From Natroniella sp046097105 (GTDB lineage: Bacteria; Bacillota; Halanaerobiia; Halobacteroidales; Halobacteroidaceae), in NCBI RefSeq assembly GCF_046097105.1, contig NZ_CP175562.1, positions 62,001 to 126,000 on the forward strand: a DNA stretch of 64,000 bases, in the 5' to 3' direction. Made by a program: the position numbers and the translations under genes. Below are positions 7,623 through 16,628 of the stretch, piece by piece (position 1 is the first letter of the stretch; each line of letters starts with the position of its first letter). The notes beneath the pieces are model-generated. The model was not told the DNA's origin and did no database searches. It saw nothing but the letters and a program-made list of their open reading frames with translations.

Positions 7623-9131
7623 ATGGGGGTTAGGATTTTTGATACTACCTTGCGTGATGGTGAGCAGTCACCAGGAGTCAATTTGAATATCAAAGAGAAG
7701 GTAGAGATTGCCAAGCAATTGGCAAGGTTAGGTGTTGATGTTATAGAAGCAGGCTTTCCCATTGCTTCCCCAGGCGATTTTGCAGCTGTAAAAAAGATAG
7801 CCCAAGAGGTAGCTGGCCCAGTAATTGCTGGGTTGGCCCGGGCTACAAAAGAAGACATTGATCGGGCTTGGGAAGCTGTCAAGGAAGCTGAAAAACCGAT
7901 GATTCACACTTTTTTAGCAACCTCTGCGGTTCATATGGAGCATAAATTACAGCAATCTCCTCAGGAAGTATTGAAGAGGGCAGTTAAAGCTGTTTCTTAT
8001 GCTAAAGGTTATACAGATAGTGTTGAATTTTCTGCTGAAGATGCTTTTCGTAGTGATCCAGACTTTTTATGCCAAGTCTTTGAAGGGGTAATTGAAGCTG
8101 GAGCAACAATAATTAATATTCCTGATACTGTTGGTTATGCTACCCCAGCTGAGTTTGGTGGGCTTATAAAATATATTAAAGATAATGTTTCTAATATAGA
8201 GCAAGCTGTAATCAGTGTTCATTGTCATAATGATTTAGGGTTGGCTGTGGCTAATTCTTTAGCAGCTATTCAAAATGGGGCTGAGCAAGTTGAATGTACA
8301 GTTAATGGTATTGGTGAGCGAGCTGGGAATACCGCTTTAGAAGAAATTGCTTTAACATTAAACACGAGATATGATTATTATGATCTAAAGACTGATATTA
8401 GTTTAAAAGAAATTTCTCGGATTAGTAAGTTAGTTAGTCGTTTAACCGGGATGGAAATTCAGCCTAATAAAGCGATTGTTGGGAAGAATGCTTTTGCTCA
8501 TGAATCTGGAATTCATCAGGATGGAGTAATTAAAGAGAGGACGACTTATGAAATTATGGATGCCAGAACGATTGGGCTAGAGGAAAATAAGATTGTATTA
8601 GGTAAGCATTCTGGTCGACATGCTTTTAAAGATAGATTAGAGCAGTTGGGTTATCAATTAGAGCAAGAAGAGCTCAATTCTGCTTTTAAACGGTTTAAAG
8701 ATTTAGCAGATAAGAAACAAAAGGTTACTAATCTTGATTTAGAAGCGATTATTGAAGATGAGATCAGTCAAGTTTCTGAAGTTTATGAGATTAGTTTATT
8801 ACAAGTGACAAGTACTTCTGGATTAGCAACTGCCACTGTTCAAATGGAGCGTGATGGTGAAAAGATTAATGAATCTGCTTGTTCTGAAGGCGGGCCAATT
8901 GATGCAGTCTATGATGCTATGAATCGGATTACTGATTTAGACTGTCAATTGGCTGAGTATAAGATTGATGCTGTAACGAGTGGGAAAGATGCATTAGGAG
9001 AAGTACTTGTTAAATTAGAATATAATGAACAAGTTTATGTTGGTCGGGGAGTCAGTACAGATGTGATAGAGGCTAGTGCTAAAGCTTATAATAATGCCTT
9101 AAATAAGATATTGGTGCTGATTAATGATTAG
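7623..9131 (+). CDS. leuA: 2-isopropylmalate synthase
   Basis: LeuA condenses acetyl-CoA with 2-oxoisovalerate, the committed step of leucine synthesis. The N-terminal TIM barrel opens with FDTTLRDGEQSPGVNLN (catalytic Arg and metal Asp) and contains the metal-binding HCHNDLGLAVANSL near residue 200. A linker and the C-terminal LeuA dimer/allosteric domain fill residues about 390-502, so leucine feedback is expected. The length is typical of the bacterial form. The GAAGGTGAAGTA site lies just before the ATG. It is distinct from the related cimA at the end of the same operon, which has the citramalate-type DGTQREG opening. Confidence 0.95.
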   Translation: MGVRIFDTTLRDGEQSPGVNLNIKEKVEIAKQLARLGVDVIEAGFPIASPGDFAAVKKIAQEVAGPVIAGLARATKEDIDRAWEAVKEAEKPMIHTFLATSAVHMEHKLQQSPQEVLKRAVKAVSYAKGYTDSVEFSAEDAFRSDPDFLCQVFEGVIEAGATIINIPDTVGYATPAEFGGLIKYIKDNVSNIEQAVISVHCHNDLGLAVANSLAAIQNGAEQVECTVNGIGERAGNTALEEIALTLNTRYDYYDLKTDISLKEISRISKLVSRLTGMEIQPNKAIVGKNAFAHESGIHQDGVIKERTTYEIMDARTIGLEENKIVLGKHSGRHAFKDRLEQLGYQLEQEELNSAFKRFKDLADKKQKVTNLDLEAIIEDEISQVSEVYEISLLQVTSTSGLATATVQMERDGEKINESACSEGGPIDAVYDAMNRITDLDCQLAEYKIDAVTSGKDALGEVLVKLEYNEQVYVGRGVSTDVIEASAKAYNNALNKILVLIND

Positions 9132-9216
9132 TAACAATTAATACTTAAGAAATTAACCTGATAAACATTCTTAATAAGCAGTAATTTTAATCTAAGGTAG
9201 AGAGAGGAGAATAACA

Positions 9217-10479
9217 ATGGGAATGACGATGGTTGAAAAGATATTAGCAGCTCATGCAGGAGAAGATAAAGTAAAACCAGGTCAGTTGGTAAATGCTAAA
9301 CTAGATCTTGTACTTGGAAATGATGTAACAACACCAGTAGCAATTAAGGAGTTTGATAAGATTGGGGTTGAGGAAGTTTTTGACCAAGACCGAGTAGCAA
9401 TTGTACCTGACCATTTTGCACCTAATAAAGATATTAATTCAGCTGAACAGTGTAAAATGATCAGAGAATTTGCTCATGATAAAAAGATTACTAATTATTT
9501 TGAAATAGGAGAGATGGGAATTGAACATTGTTTATTACCAGAGAAAGGGTTAGCTTTGCCTGGTGATATTATAATTGGAGCGGATTCTCATACTTGTACT
9601 TATGGAGCTTTAGGAGCTTTGGCAACTGGAGTAGGTAGTACGGATATGGCAGCAGGAATGGCAACTGGTGAGGCTTGGTTTAAAGTACCAGAAACGATTA
9701 AATTTATTTATAATGGTGAGTTACAAGAGTGGGTCAGCGGGAAGGACTTAATTTTATATACTATTGGAGATATAGGTGTTGATGGAGCTTTATATAAAGC
9801 AATGGAATTTACAGGAGAGGTAATTGAGAATTTCTCAATGGCTAATCGAATGACGATGTCTAATATGGCAATTGAGGCTGGAGGAAAGTGTGGCTTAATT
9901 GAGCCAGATGATACTACTTTAGAATATGTTAAGGACAGGGCACAACGAGATTATAAAGTCTATAAAAGTGATACAGATGCAGAGTATGCTGAAGTAATTG
10001 AGTATGATGTCAGTGAGATTGAACCTCAAGTAGCTTTTCCTCATTTACCAGAGAATACAAAAGGAATCAGTGATGTTGAAGAGATTAAGATTGATCAATC
10101 TGTAATCGGCTCTTGTACAAATGGGCGTTTGGAAGATTTAAGAATAGCAGCTAAGGTTTTAGAAGGAAAGAAGAAGGCTGACCATGTAAGATTAATCATC
10201 TTCCCTGGAACACAAGAGATCTATCGTCAAGCAATGCATGAAGGGTTAATTGATATCTTTTTGGACGCTGGAGCAGCAATTAGTACTCCAACTTGTGGGC
10301 CATGTCTAGGAGGACATATGGGTATCTTGGCTAAAGGAGAAAGAGCAATTGCTACGACTAATCGTAACTTTGTAGGGCGAATGGGACATCCAGAAAGTGA
10401 AGTTTATCTATCTAATCCAGCTGTAGCAGCAGCATCTGCAATCAAAGGTCAGATTGTTGGCCCGAAGGAGGTACTATAA
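9217..10479 (+). CDS. leuC: 3-isopropylmalate dehydratase large subunit
   Basis: The aconitase-family subunit that carries the 4Fe-4S cluster and, with LeuD, isomerises isopropylmalate; with citramalate it serves the CimA route to isoleucine. The 420-residue short form is the type in clostridia and archaea. Cluster ligands are visible at IGSCTNGR (near residue 300) and in TPTCGPCLGGHMG (near residue 365). GADSHTCTYGALGALATGVGSTD (about 126-148) is the family active-site segment. AGAGGAGAA precedes the ATG. Unusually, 345 bases holding repeat hairpins separate it from its partner leuD. Confidence 0.96.
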   Translation: MGMTMVEKILAAHAGEDKVKPGQLVNAKLDLVLGNDVTTPVAIKEFDKIGVEEVFDQDRVAIVPDHFAPNKDINSAEQCKMIREFAHDKKITNYFEIGEMGIEHCLLPEKGLALPGDIIIGADSHTCTYGALGALATGVGSTDMAAGMATGEAWFKVPETIKFIYNGELQEWVSGKDLILYTIGDIGVDGALYKAMEFTGEVIENFSMANRMTMSNMAIEAGGKCGLIEPDDTTLEYVKDRAQRDYKVYKSDTDAEYAEVIEYDVSEIEPQVAFPHLPENTKGISDVEEIKIDQSVIGSCTNGRLEDLRIAAKVLEGKKKADHVRLIIFPGTQEIYRQAMHEGLIDIFLDAGAAISTPTCGPCLGGHMGILAKGERAIATTNRNFVGRMGHPESEVYLSNPAVAAASAIKGQIVGPKEVL

Positions 10480-10512
10480 TTCTTCATTGCTCTATGATGA
10501 AGGATTATGACC

Positions 10513-10545
10513 ACCAAGAGTCTTTCAAGACTCGTAGGGGTTCTA
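10513..10545 (+). repeat. hairpin repeat copy A
   Basis: GAGTCTT (10518-10524) pairs with AAGACTC (10527-10533) and is followed by GTAGGGG. This matches the flank style of the other small hairpin repeats in the window. It lies 34 bases after the leuC stop and has no T run, so it is not an obvious terminator. Confidence 0.45.
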
Positions 10546-10557
10546 GGTTAACAGTAG

Positions 10558-10617
10558 ATAGAAAAAATCTAAGAGCGGATTTTTTCATCACGAAGGGTTT
10601 GAAAAACCCGGAGGGAA
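10558..10617 (+). repeat. double-hairpin direct repeat, copy 1
   Basis: First of two nearly identical blocks whose start points are exactly 120 bp apart. Each holds an AT hairpin, AAAAATC-loop-GATTTTT, and then a GC-richer hairpin, here GGGTTT-GAA-AAACCC at 10595-10609, flanked by ACGAA on the left and CGGAGGG on the right. The block lies inside the leuC-leuD gap of one operon. It could set differential mRNA stability or partial termination between the two subunit genes. Confidence 0.65.
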
Positions 10618-10677
10618 GAAGTAAAGAATAAATGTACAATGTAGAATTTACAATTAAAGAATTAAGTGATTGAGGTA

Positions 10678-10737
10678 ATAGAAAAAATCTAAGAGCGGAT
10701 TTTTTTATCACGAAGAGTTCGAAAAACCCGGAGGGAT
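10678..10737 (+). repeat. double-hairpin direct repeat, copy 2
   Basis: Second block, matching 10558-10617 at a 120-bp offset with about three substitutions. The GC hairpin has degenerated (GAGTTC against AAACCC) while the flanking ACGAA and CGGAGGG remain. Between the copies is unique AT-rich DNA with no credible gene, and after it a further 90 bases of AT-rich DNA lead to leuD. Confidence 0.65.
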
Positions 10738-10824
10738 AAATAATAGTGAGCAGTAAGTAGTAAACAGTAAGAAAAGCGATATATAAATCAAATTATTAGA
10801 GTATCAAAGGAGGAGTACTATAAT

Positions 10825-11325
10825 ATGGAGATCAAAGGTCAAGCATGGAAGTATGGCGATGATGTAGATACAGATGTAATAATTCCAGCTAGGTATTTAA
10901 ATACTTCTGAGCCTAAGGAGTTAGCAAAACACTGTATGGAAGATATAGATGAGGATTTTGTTGATAATATGAGTCCAGGAGATTTGATTGTAGCTGAGGA
11001 TAATTTTGGTTGTGGAAGCTCACGTGAACATGCTCCACTAGCAATTAAAGCAGCAGGAGTTTCTTGTGTAATTGCAAACTCTTTTGCTAGAATCTTTTAT
11101 CGTAACTCAATTAATATCGGTTTGCCGATTTTAGAATGCCCTAAAGCTGTAGCAGGGATTGAAGAAGGAGATCAAGTTGAGGTCGATGTCGATTCAGGAT
11201 TGATTAAGAATTTGACTAAAAAGGAAGAGTATCAAGCAGCAGCTTTTCCAGAGTTTATGCAGGAGTTAATCGATGCTGGTGGTTTAGTAAATTATGTAAG
11301 GGAAAAGGTGAGAAATAATGGGTAA
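10825..11325 (+). CDS. leuD: 3-isopropylmalate dehydratase small subunit
   Basis: The 166-residue swivel-domain partner of LeuC. Family features are the opening WKYGDDVDTDVIIPARYL, the loop NFGCGSSREHAP near residues 55-66 that helps select substrate, and ANSFARIFYRNSINIGLP near residue 88. AAAGGAGGAGTACT places the ATG. The 3' end overlaps leuB by 8 bases, so leuD and leuB are translationally coupled. Confidence 0.96.
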   Translation: MEIKGQAWKYGDDVDTDVIIPARYLNTSEPKELAKHCMEDIDEDFVDNMSPGDLIVAEDNFGCGSSREHAPLAIKAAGVSCVIANSFARIFYRNSINIGLPILECPKAVAGIEEGDQVEVDVDSGLIKNLTKKEEYQAAAFPEFMQELIDAGGLVNYVREKVRNNG

Positions 11326-12373
11326 GCAAAAGATTGCAGTTATCGGTGGAGATGGAATTGGCCCTGAAGTAACTAAGCAAGGGGTTAAGGTATTAGAGAA
11401 GTTGGCCCAAATCAGTGACTTAGAGTTTGAGTTTGAAGATTTTGCTTTGGGTGCCGACCATTATTTAGAGACTGGTGAGTTGGTAACTGATGAAGTTAAA
11501 GCAGACTTAGAAGGGTTTGATGCAATTTATTTAGGAGCGGTAGGTGATCCTCGGGTCAAACCTGGAGTTTTAGAGCATGGAATCTTATTAGATTTAAGAT
11601 TTTCTTTTGATCAGTATATTAATTTAAGACCTATTAAATTATTAGATTCTAAATTTACTCCACTAAAGGATAAAGGGCCAAAGGATATTGACTTGATGAT
11701 TGTACGGGAAAATACAGAAGGTCTATATGCTGGAGTAGGAGGTTTTTTAAAGCAAGGAACTGAAGATGAAGTAGCAACTCAGCAGATGATCAATACTTAT
11801 AAGGGAGTAGAGAGAGTTACTCGTTATGCTTATGAATATGCTCAAAAAAGAGATAAGGAAAAGAAGTTAACTTTATGTGATAAAAGTAATGTTTTAACTT
11901 ATGCACATGATCTATGGCAGAGAGTTTTTGCTGAGGTTGGTCAAGATTTTGCTGATGTAAAACAGGATCATATGTTAGTTGATGCAATTACAATGAAGCT
12001 GGTTAGAAATCCAGAGGTCTTTGATGTAGTTGTAACTTGTAATATGTTTGGTGATATTATCACTGATTTAGGTGCTGAGATTCAGGGGGGGATGGGTCTT
12101 GCTGTATCAGGTAATATCAACCCAGAAGGTGTATCGATGTTTGAACCTGTTCATGGTTCTGCCCCAGATATTGCAGGAGAGAATAAAGCTAATCCAATTG
12201 CAGCTTTATTAGCAGCAGCAATGATGGTTGAAGTATTAGGTCATCCAGAAGAGGCTGATAAGATTGAGCAAGCAATCAAGTTATCATTAGCAAAAGATCA
12301 AACAACTCTGGATATGGGTGGTAATTTAACTACTGACCAAGTTGGAGATTATATTTGTAGCGTTTTAGAATAG
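11318..12373 (+). CDS. leuB: 3-isopropylmalate dehydrogenase
   Basis: An oxidative decarboxylase that yields 2-oxoisocaproate in leucine synthesis and, for the citramalate route, 2-oxobutyrate. The 351 residues begin with the nucleotide/substrate segment IAVIGGDGIGPEVT. The substrate arginines lie in LLDLRFSFDQYINLRP (about residues 90-105), followed by IVRENTEGLYAG. The NAD-side GSAPDIAGENKANPIA motif, near residue 281, has the Asp that normally selects NAD. The wording of the middle region resembles tartrate/isocitrate-type relatives, but its position in the leu operon makes LeuB the sound call. Confidence 0.93.
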   Translation: MGKQKIAVIGGDGIGPEVTKQGVKVLEKLAQISDLEFEFEDFALGADHYLETGELVTDEVKADLEGFDAIYLGAVGDPRVKPGVLEHGILLDLRFSFDQYINLRPIKLLDSKFTPLKDKGPKDIDLMIVRENTEGLYAGVGGFLKQGTEDEVATQQMINTYKGVERVTRYAYEYAQKRDKEKKLTLCDKSNVLTYAHDLWQRVFAEVGQDFADVKQDHMLVDAITMKLVRNPEVFDVVVTCNMFGDIITDLGAEIQGGMGLAVSGNINPEGVSMFEPVHGSAPDIAGENKANPIAALLAAAMMVEVLGHPEEADKIEQAIKLSLAKDQTTLDMGGNLTTDQVGDYICSVLE

Positions 12374-12389
12374 GAGGGAGAATAGAAAG

Positions 12390-13952
12390 ATGGTACAAAT
12401 TTATGATACGACTTTACGTGATGGAACTCAACGGGAAGGGATCTCCTATTCAACAGAGGATAAGTTGAATATTACTAAAAAATTAGATCAATTGGGAATT
12501 GATTATATTGAGGGGGGTTGGCCCGGCTCAAACCCTAAAGATATTGAATATTTTAAGAGTGTTAAAAAAGTGGACTTAAAGTCAGCTAAAATAACTGCTT
12601 TTGGTAGCACTCGTCGACCCAAGATCAAGCCTGAAGATGATCAAAATTTACAGGCAATCTTAGATTCAGGGGTTGAAGTGGCTACAATATTCGGTAAAAC
12701 ATGGGATTTACATGTGACTGAAGCATTAAAGACTACTTTAGAAGAGAATTTGAAGATGATTGAGAGTTCAGTTAGATATTTAAAGGAAAAAGGGTTAGAA
12801 GTTCATTTTGATGCTGAGCATTTCTTTGATGGTTATCAAGCTAATCCTGAGTATGCTTCACAGGTTTTACAAGCTGCTCAAGCAGGTGGAGCGGATACCT
12901 TAGTGTTATGTGATACTAATGGAGGACGGATGCCTTTTGAAATTATAGATATTATTACATTTATTAAAGAGAAAGTTAAAGTCCCTTTAGGAATTCATGC
13001 TCATAATGATGCTGAAGTAGCTGTAGCTAATTCATTAGCTGCTTATGAAATTGGGGTTAAACATATTCAAGGAACAATTAATGGCTTTGGAGAACGGTGT
13101 GGTAACGCTAATTTATCATCATTATTACCTAATTTGAAACTCAAATATGGAGTTGATTTTATAACTGATCAACAATTGAAGAGATTAACTGAAACTTCAC
13201 GTTATATTAATGAGGTAGCTAATTTAACTCCTCCTAGCCATAAACCATATGTTGGAGATAGTGCGTTTGCTCATAAGGGTGGAATTCATGTTAGTGCTAT
13301 CTTAAAAGAGCCGAAGACTTATGAGCATATCAATCCTGAATTGGTTGGTAATCAAAGAGAAGTATTAGTCTCTGAGCTATCTGGGAAGAGCAATTTAGTT
13401 TACAAAGCTAAGGAATTAGGAATTGATCTTGGGCAAGAAGATGCTGATTTAAGTGAAGTGTTGGCCAAGATTAAAGAGTTAGAGCATCAAGGTTATTACT
13501 TTGAAGGTGCAGAAGCTTCTCTTAGATTATTAATTGAAAGAGCGACAGGGGATTATGAAAAGTTATTTGATTTAGAAGGGGTTAGGATTATTACAGAAAA
13601 GACTGAAGAGCTTAATCCTAATTCAGAAGCAACCATTAAAGTAAGGGTTAATGGTAATCAGGTACATACTGCTGCTGAGGGTGAAGGGCCAGTTAATGCT
13701 TTAGATTATGCTTTAAGAAAAGCACTACTTCAATTTTACCCTGAACTAGAAATGATCCATTTAATTGATTATAAGGTAAGGGTGTTAGATGGGAACGATG
13801 GTACAGCAGCTAAAGTACGAGTCTTGATTGAGTCTTCTGATGGGCAAGAAACCTGGGGAACAGTAGGTGCTTCAACCAATATAATAGAAGCTAGTTGGCA
13901 GGCTTTAGTGGATAGTATTGAATATGGTATTAAGCTGAAGCGTGACAGTTAG
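12390..13952 (+). CDS. cimA: (R)-citramalate synthase
   Basis: CimA condenses acetyl-CoA with pyruvate to citramalate, so isoleucine can be made without threonine deaminase. The 520-residue protein has the DRE-TIM barrel opening YDTTLRDGTQREGISYS. It has GGWPGSNPKD near residue 42, typical of CimA rather than LeuA, and the metal motif HAHNDAEVAVANSL near residue 200. A C-terminal regulatory domain spans about residues 400-520. It ends the operon, and LeuBCD encoded just upstream can process its product. The last 13 codons and stop are duplicated 110 bp downstream. Confidence 0.94.
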   Translation: MVQIYDTTLRDGTQREGISYSTEDKLNITKKLDQLGIDYIEGGWPGSNPKDIEYFKSVKKVDLKSAKITAFGSTRRPKIKPEDDQNLQAILDSGVEVATIFGKTWDLHVTEALKTTLEENLKMIESSVRYLKEKGLEVHFDAEHFFDGYQANPEYASQVLQAAQAGGADTLVLCDTNGGRMPFEIIDIITFIKEKVKVPLGIHAHNDAEVAVANSLAAYEIGVKHIQGTINGFGERCGNANLSSLLPNLKLKYGVDFITDQQLKRLTETSRYINEVANLTPPSHKPYVGDSAFAHKGGIHVSAILKEPKTYEHINPELVGNQREVLVSELSGKSNLVYKAKELGIDLGQEDADLSEVLAKIKELEHQGYYFEGAEASLRLLIERATGDYEKLFDLEGVRIITEKTEELNPNSEATIKVRVNGNQVHTAAEGEGPVNALDYALRKALLQFYPELEMIHLIDYKVRVLDGNDGTAAKVRVLIESSDGQETWGTVGASTNIIEASWQALVDSIEYGIKLKRDS

Positions 13953-13982
13953 AAGTAGAGGTTATCTGTAAATATTGAATTT
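13911..13982 (+). repeat. direct repeat copy 1, spanning the end of cimA
   Basis: About 72 bases, including the last 13 codons and stop of cimA and 30 bases after it, recur at 14021-14092 with one mismatch. The 110-bp period encloses the hairpin at 13993-14015. Confidence 0.85.
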
Positions 13983-13992
13983 AGTTTACGGA

Positions 13993-14015
13993 GAGCCTAT
14001 GGTGTTTATAGGCTC
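13993..14015 (+). repeat. hairpin repeat copy D
   Basis: GAGCCTAT (13993-14000) pairs with ATAGGCTC (14008-14015). The left flank is TTACG and the right flank GTAGGGA. This is the same flank pattern as the leuC-leuD hairpins but with a different stem sequence. It sits between the two copies of the cimA 3' end. Confidence 0.6.
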
Positions 14016-14020
14016 GTAGG

Positions 14021-14092
14021 GATAGTATTGAATATGGTATTAAGCTGAAGCGTGACAGTTAGAAGTAGAGGTTATCTGTAAGTATTGAATTT
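14021..14092 (+). repeat. direct repeat copy 2 of the cimA 3' end
   Basis: An untranslated copy of 13911-13982, still readable as the CimA C-terminus and stop codon. It is followed by CGGAGGG, the flank found at the other repeats, which suggests that a local tandem duplication was bounded by these motifs. Confidence 0.85.
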
Positions 14093-14152
14093 CATTCGCG
14101 GAGGGTGTGAAGTTACGCTTAATATTAATTGAATTAAATAAGGCTAATTTAG

Positions 14153-14183
14153 GTCAGGTACAGTATTGTATCTGGCTTTTGCT
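14153..14183 (+). terminator. terminator of the ilv-leu-cimA operon
   Basis: GTCAGGTACA (14153-14162) pairs completely, with two G-U pairs, to TGTATCTGGC (14167-14176) around a 4-base loop, followed by TTTTGCTTT. Confidence 0.75.
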
Positions 14184-14234
14184 TTCAATATAGATTAAAA
14201 TATAGTAAAATTAGAAATAAAGGGATGATAAGGT

Positions 14235-15503
14235 GTGTTAAATATATTGCAAGAATTTCAAGAGATGAATTGGAAATTATTCAGCCAGCGGGTTTATCAA
14301 AAGATAAAAGATGTTGAACTATCAATTAAAGCAATGAGTTTAGTTTATATTACTCTACTATCCTTAATTCCGTTATTGATCTTTTCTTTTTATTTGATAA
14401 CTTTATTTAATTTTTTTGGTAGTTTAGATAGAATAATTGAGTTATCAAGAGAGGTGATTTTGACCCATCTTGCTACTGGAACAGGGCAAACAGTAATTGA
14501 ATTATTAGAGGCATATGTTACTGAAGTTGATATAGCTCAACTAGGGGTTGTTAGTTTTATCTCTTTAATAGTGATAGTTATTTTTATGTTAGCTAAAATA
14601 GAGAAAAGTTTTAATTTGATTTGGGGAGTAACAGAACACCGAGATTTATTTAAAAGGTTTGTATCCTTTTGGACTTTTATTACTTTAGGTACCTTTTTAC
14701 TGGCCCTTGTATTAGGATTTATTGTTTCAATAGTTACTTCTTACTTAGATGCAGGAATGATTAATCTATCAGCAGATAATAAATTTTTATTTAGATTGTT
14801 ATTGACTTTAACTTATTTCATTTTATATATTGTGGCTTATTATTTAATTCCTAATACAAAAGTTGAACCGATTGCAGCAGTAGTAGGAGGGTTAGTTAGT
14901 GGAGGGTTATTTACTGTAACTAGAAGTTTATATTTGATGTATACTAGAAGTATGATTACTTATTATCGAATTCATCGAATCTATGGTTCGTTATCTGTAA
15001 TTCCTTTATTTTTGATTTGGCTTTATTTGGTTTGGTTAATTACCCTTTTTGGAGCAGTAGTCTGTTATATATTTCAAAATAGAGATAATTTAAATCATAT
15101 TATTGATTCTGAAGAGATCAGCATTAGAATTAAAAGTTTGATTCCAGTTGTTATTCTAACAGTTGTTTATAAAGATTTTATGTCTAGTGAAACAACTGGG
15201 GTTAGTTTTAATAACTTATGTAGCAAGCTTAATTTACCACCTCAAATAATCAAGAATAATCTGCAAGGATTAGTAGAAGAGGATTTATTAGCTATTACTA
15301 ATCAAAAAAGATATATTCCTTTGACAAAAGCAACTAATGTTTCTTTATGGGATATTTGTAGTTCATTATTAATTAATAATCAATTAGAAGTTGAAGAGCT
15401 CTTTTTTGATAAGCAAATTATTAATACTTATTCAGAAGTAGAAAAAAGCTTAAAGGAGAAGTTGAGTCGGATAACTATGTTAGATTTAATAGAACAAAAT
15501 TGA
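14235..15503 (+). CDS. YihY/BrkB-family membrane protein with C-terminal winged-helix-like region
   Basis: A 422-residue protein with a GTG start after ATAAGGT. Residues about 35-275 contain six hydrophobic helices in the YihY/BrkB arrangement. The family-type PLLIFSFYLI and the late YGSLSVIPLFLIWLYLVWLITLFGA segment are both present. The family was long mislabelled RNase BN; its true role is not settled, though an envelope or transport function is likely. About 130 residues follow the last helix. They are soluble, with a helix-turn-helix-like SFNNLCSKLNLPPQIIKNNLQGLVEEDLL, so a winged-helix domain facing the cytoplasm is likely. It appears to be transcribed with the FAH-family gene 3-12 bases downstream. 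Confidence 0.85.
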   Translation: MLNILQEFQEMNWKLFSQRVYQKIKDVELSIKAMSLVYITLLSLIPLLIFSFYLITLFNFFGSLDRIIELSREVILTHLATGTGQTVIELLEAYVTEVDIAQLGVVSFISLIVIVIFMLAKIEKSFNLIWGVTEHRDLFKRFVSFWTFITLGTFLLALVLGFIVSIVTSYLDAGMINLSADNKFLFRLLLTLTYFILYIVAYYLIPNTKVEPIAAVVGGLVSGGLFTVTRSLYLMYTRSMITYYRIHRIYGSLSVIPLFLIWLYLVWLITLFGAVVCYIFQNRDNLNHIIDSEEISIRIKSLIPVVILTVVYKDFMSSETTGVSFNNLCSKLNLPPQIIKNNLQGLVEEDLLAITNQKRYIPLTKATNVSLWDICSSLLINNQLEVEELFFDKQIINTYSEVEKSLKEKLSRITMLDLIEQN

Positions 15504-15515
15504 GAGGTGAGTGTA

Positions 15516-16268
15516 GTGAATTATGTTAGGTTTAAAAAAGATGGTAAGAGAAATTATGGTATTTTAGATGGGAAAGAAGTGAAATTGATTACTGGAGATA
15601 TTTATCAAGATTATAAGTTAACTGACCTGGTTTATCAGTTATCAGAGGTTGAGCTATTAGCTCCTTGTAATCCAACTAAGATAGTTTGTGTCGGTTTAAA
15701 TTATTTAGATCATGCACAAGAGTTAGGAATGGAGATTCCAAAAGAGCCACTTATTTTTTTGAAACCAACCAGTGCATTGATTGGTCCAGCAGATGAAATT
15801 AAATATCCTCAGATGGGCCAACAGATCGATTATGAAGCTGAACTGGCTATTGTGATCAAGAAAGAAACTAAGAATATTTCTCCTCAACAAGCTAAAGAGC
15901 ATATTTTAGGTTATACTTGCTTTAATGATGTGACAGCTAGAAAATTACAAGCAAGAGATGGACAATGGACACGGGCCAAATCTTTCGATACATTTGCTCC
16001 TATTGGCCCAAGTATTGCTAGTGGTATTGCAGCAAATAATCTTGAAATTAAGTTGCTGAAAAATGGAGAGATTAAACAAAACTCTAATACAAAGCAGATG
16101 ATTTTTACGGTAGAAGAGATTGTCAGCTTTATCTCTCAGGTTATGACTTTAGAAGCTGGAGATTTGATTGCTACCGGTACCCCTCCAGGAGTTGGCCCAG
16201 TGGAGAGAGAGGACAAGATAGAAGTTCAGATAGAAGGGATCGGTACTTTAAAGAATATGATTAAGTAA
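15516..16268 (+). CDS. fumarylacetoacetate hydrolase family protein
   Basis: A FAH-fold enzyme that likely hydrolyses or decarboxylates a small 2-oxo-dicarboxylic or acylpyruvate-type substrate; the precise substrate is not predictable. A short N-terminal domain precedes KIVCVGLNYLDHAQELG. Metal ligands are in the DYEAELAIVI stretch, and FNDVTARKLQ, KSFDTFAPIGP and TGTPPGVGP are all present. GAGAGGTG at 15502-15509 best serves the GTG at 15516. An in-frame GTG at 15507 overlaps that site and is less likely. The gene lies directly after the YihY gene. Confidence 0.88.
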   Translation: MNYVRFKKDGKRNYGILDGKEVKLITGDIYQDYKLTDLVYQLSEVELLAPCNPTKIVCVGLNYLDHAQELGMEIPKEPLIFLKPTSALIGPADEIKYPQMGQQIDYEAELAIVIKKETKNISPQQAKEHILGYTCFNDVTARKLQARDGQWTRAKSFDTFAPIGPSIASGIAANNLEIKLLKNGEIKQNSNTKQMIFTVEEIVSFISQVMTLEAGDLIATGTPPGVGPVEREDKIEVQIEGIGTLKNMIK

Positions 16269-16628
16269 AGTAGATGCTTGTAACTAAGCTTAATATGATT
16301 GCCTTAAAAAGATAAATATTAAAATCTTATGCTCACGGGTTTAAAGCTCTTAATTTGGATATACTATTAATACTATGTATCAATAAAAACAAATTTATTT
16401 AAATTATTATCTTATTTATAGTATTATGCTAGTGAAATTGTATATTACTAATATTAAACATATATAAATTTTAGAAGTTTATTAATAATAAAGTATAAGT
16501 ACTTAATTGAGTTTAGAATGATAAATAGAAAGATCTGAGTTTCTTATGCAATTTTTAATGTATGCTGATAAAAATTACTATAAGATCCAATAAGCAAATA
16601 TCTTTTTACATAGGAAAGGTGACAAAAG
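16269..16628. other. 360-base AT-rich gap, nothing recognised
   Basis: Very AT-rich sequence between the FAH gene and menG. I see no hairpin with a T tract, no clear promoter pair and no open frame with a ribosome site other than the AAAGGTGA of menG at its end. It probably holds the menG promoter, but I cannot place it. Confidence 0.5.
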
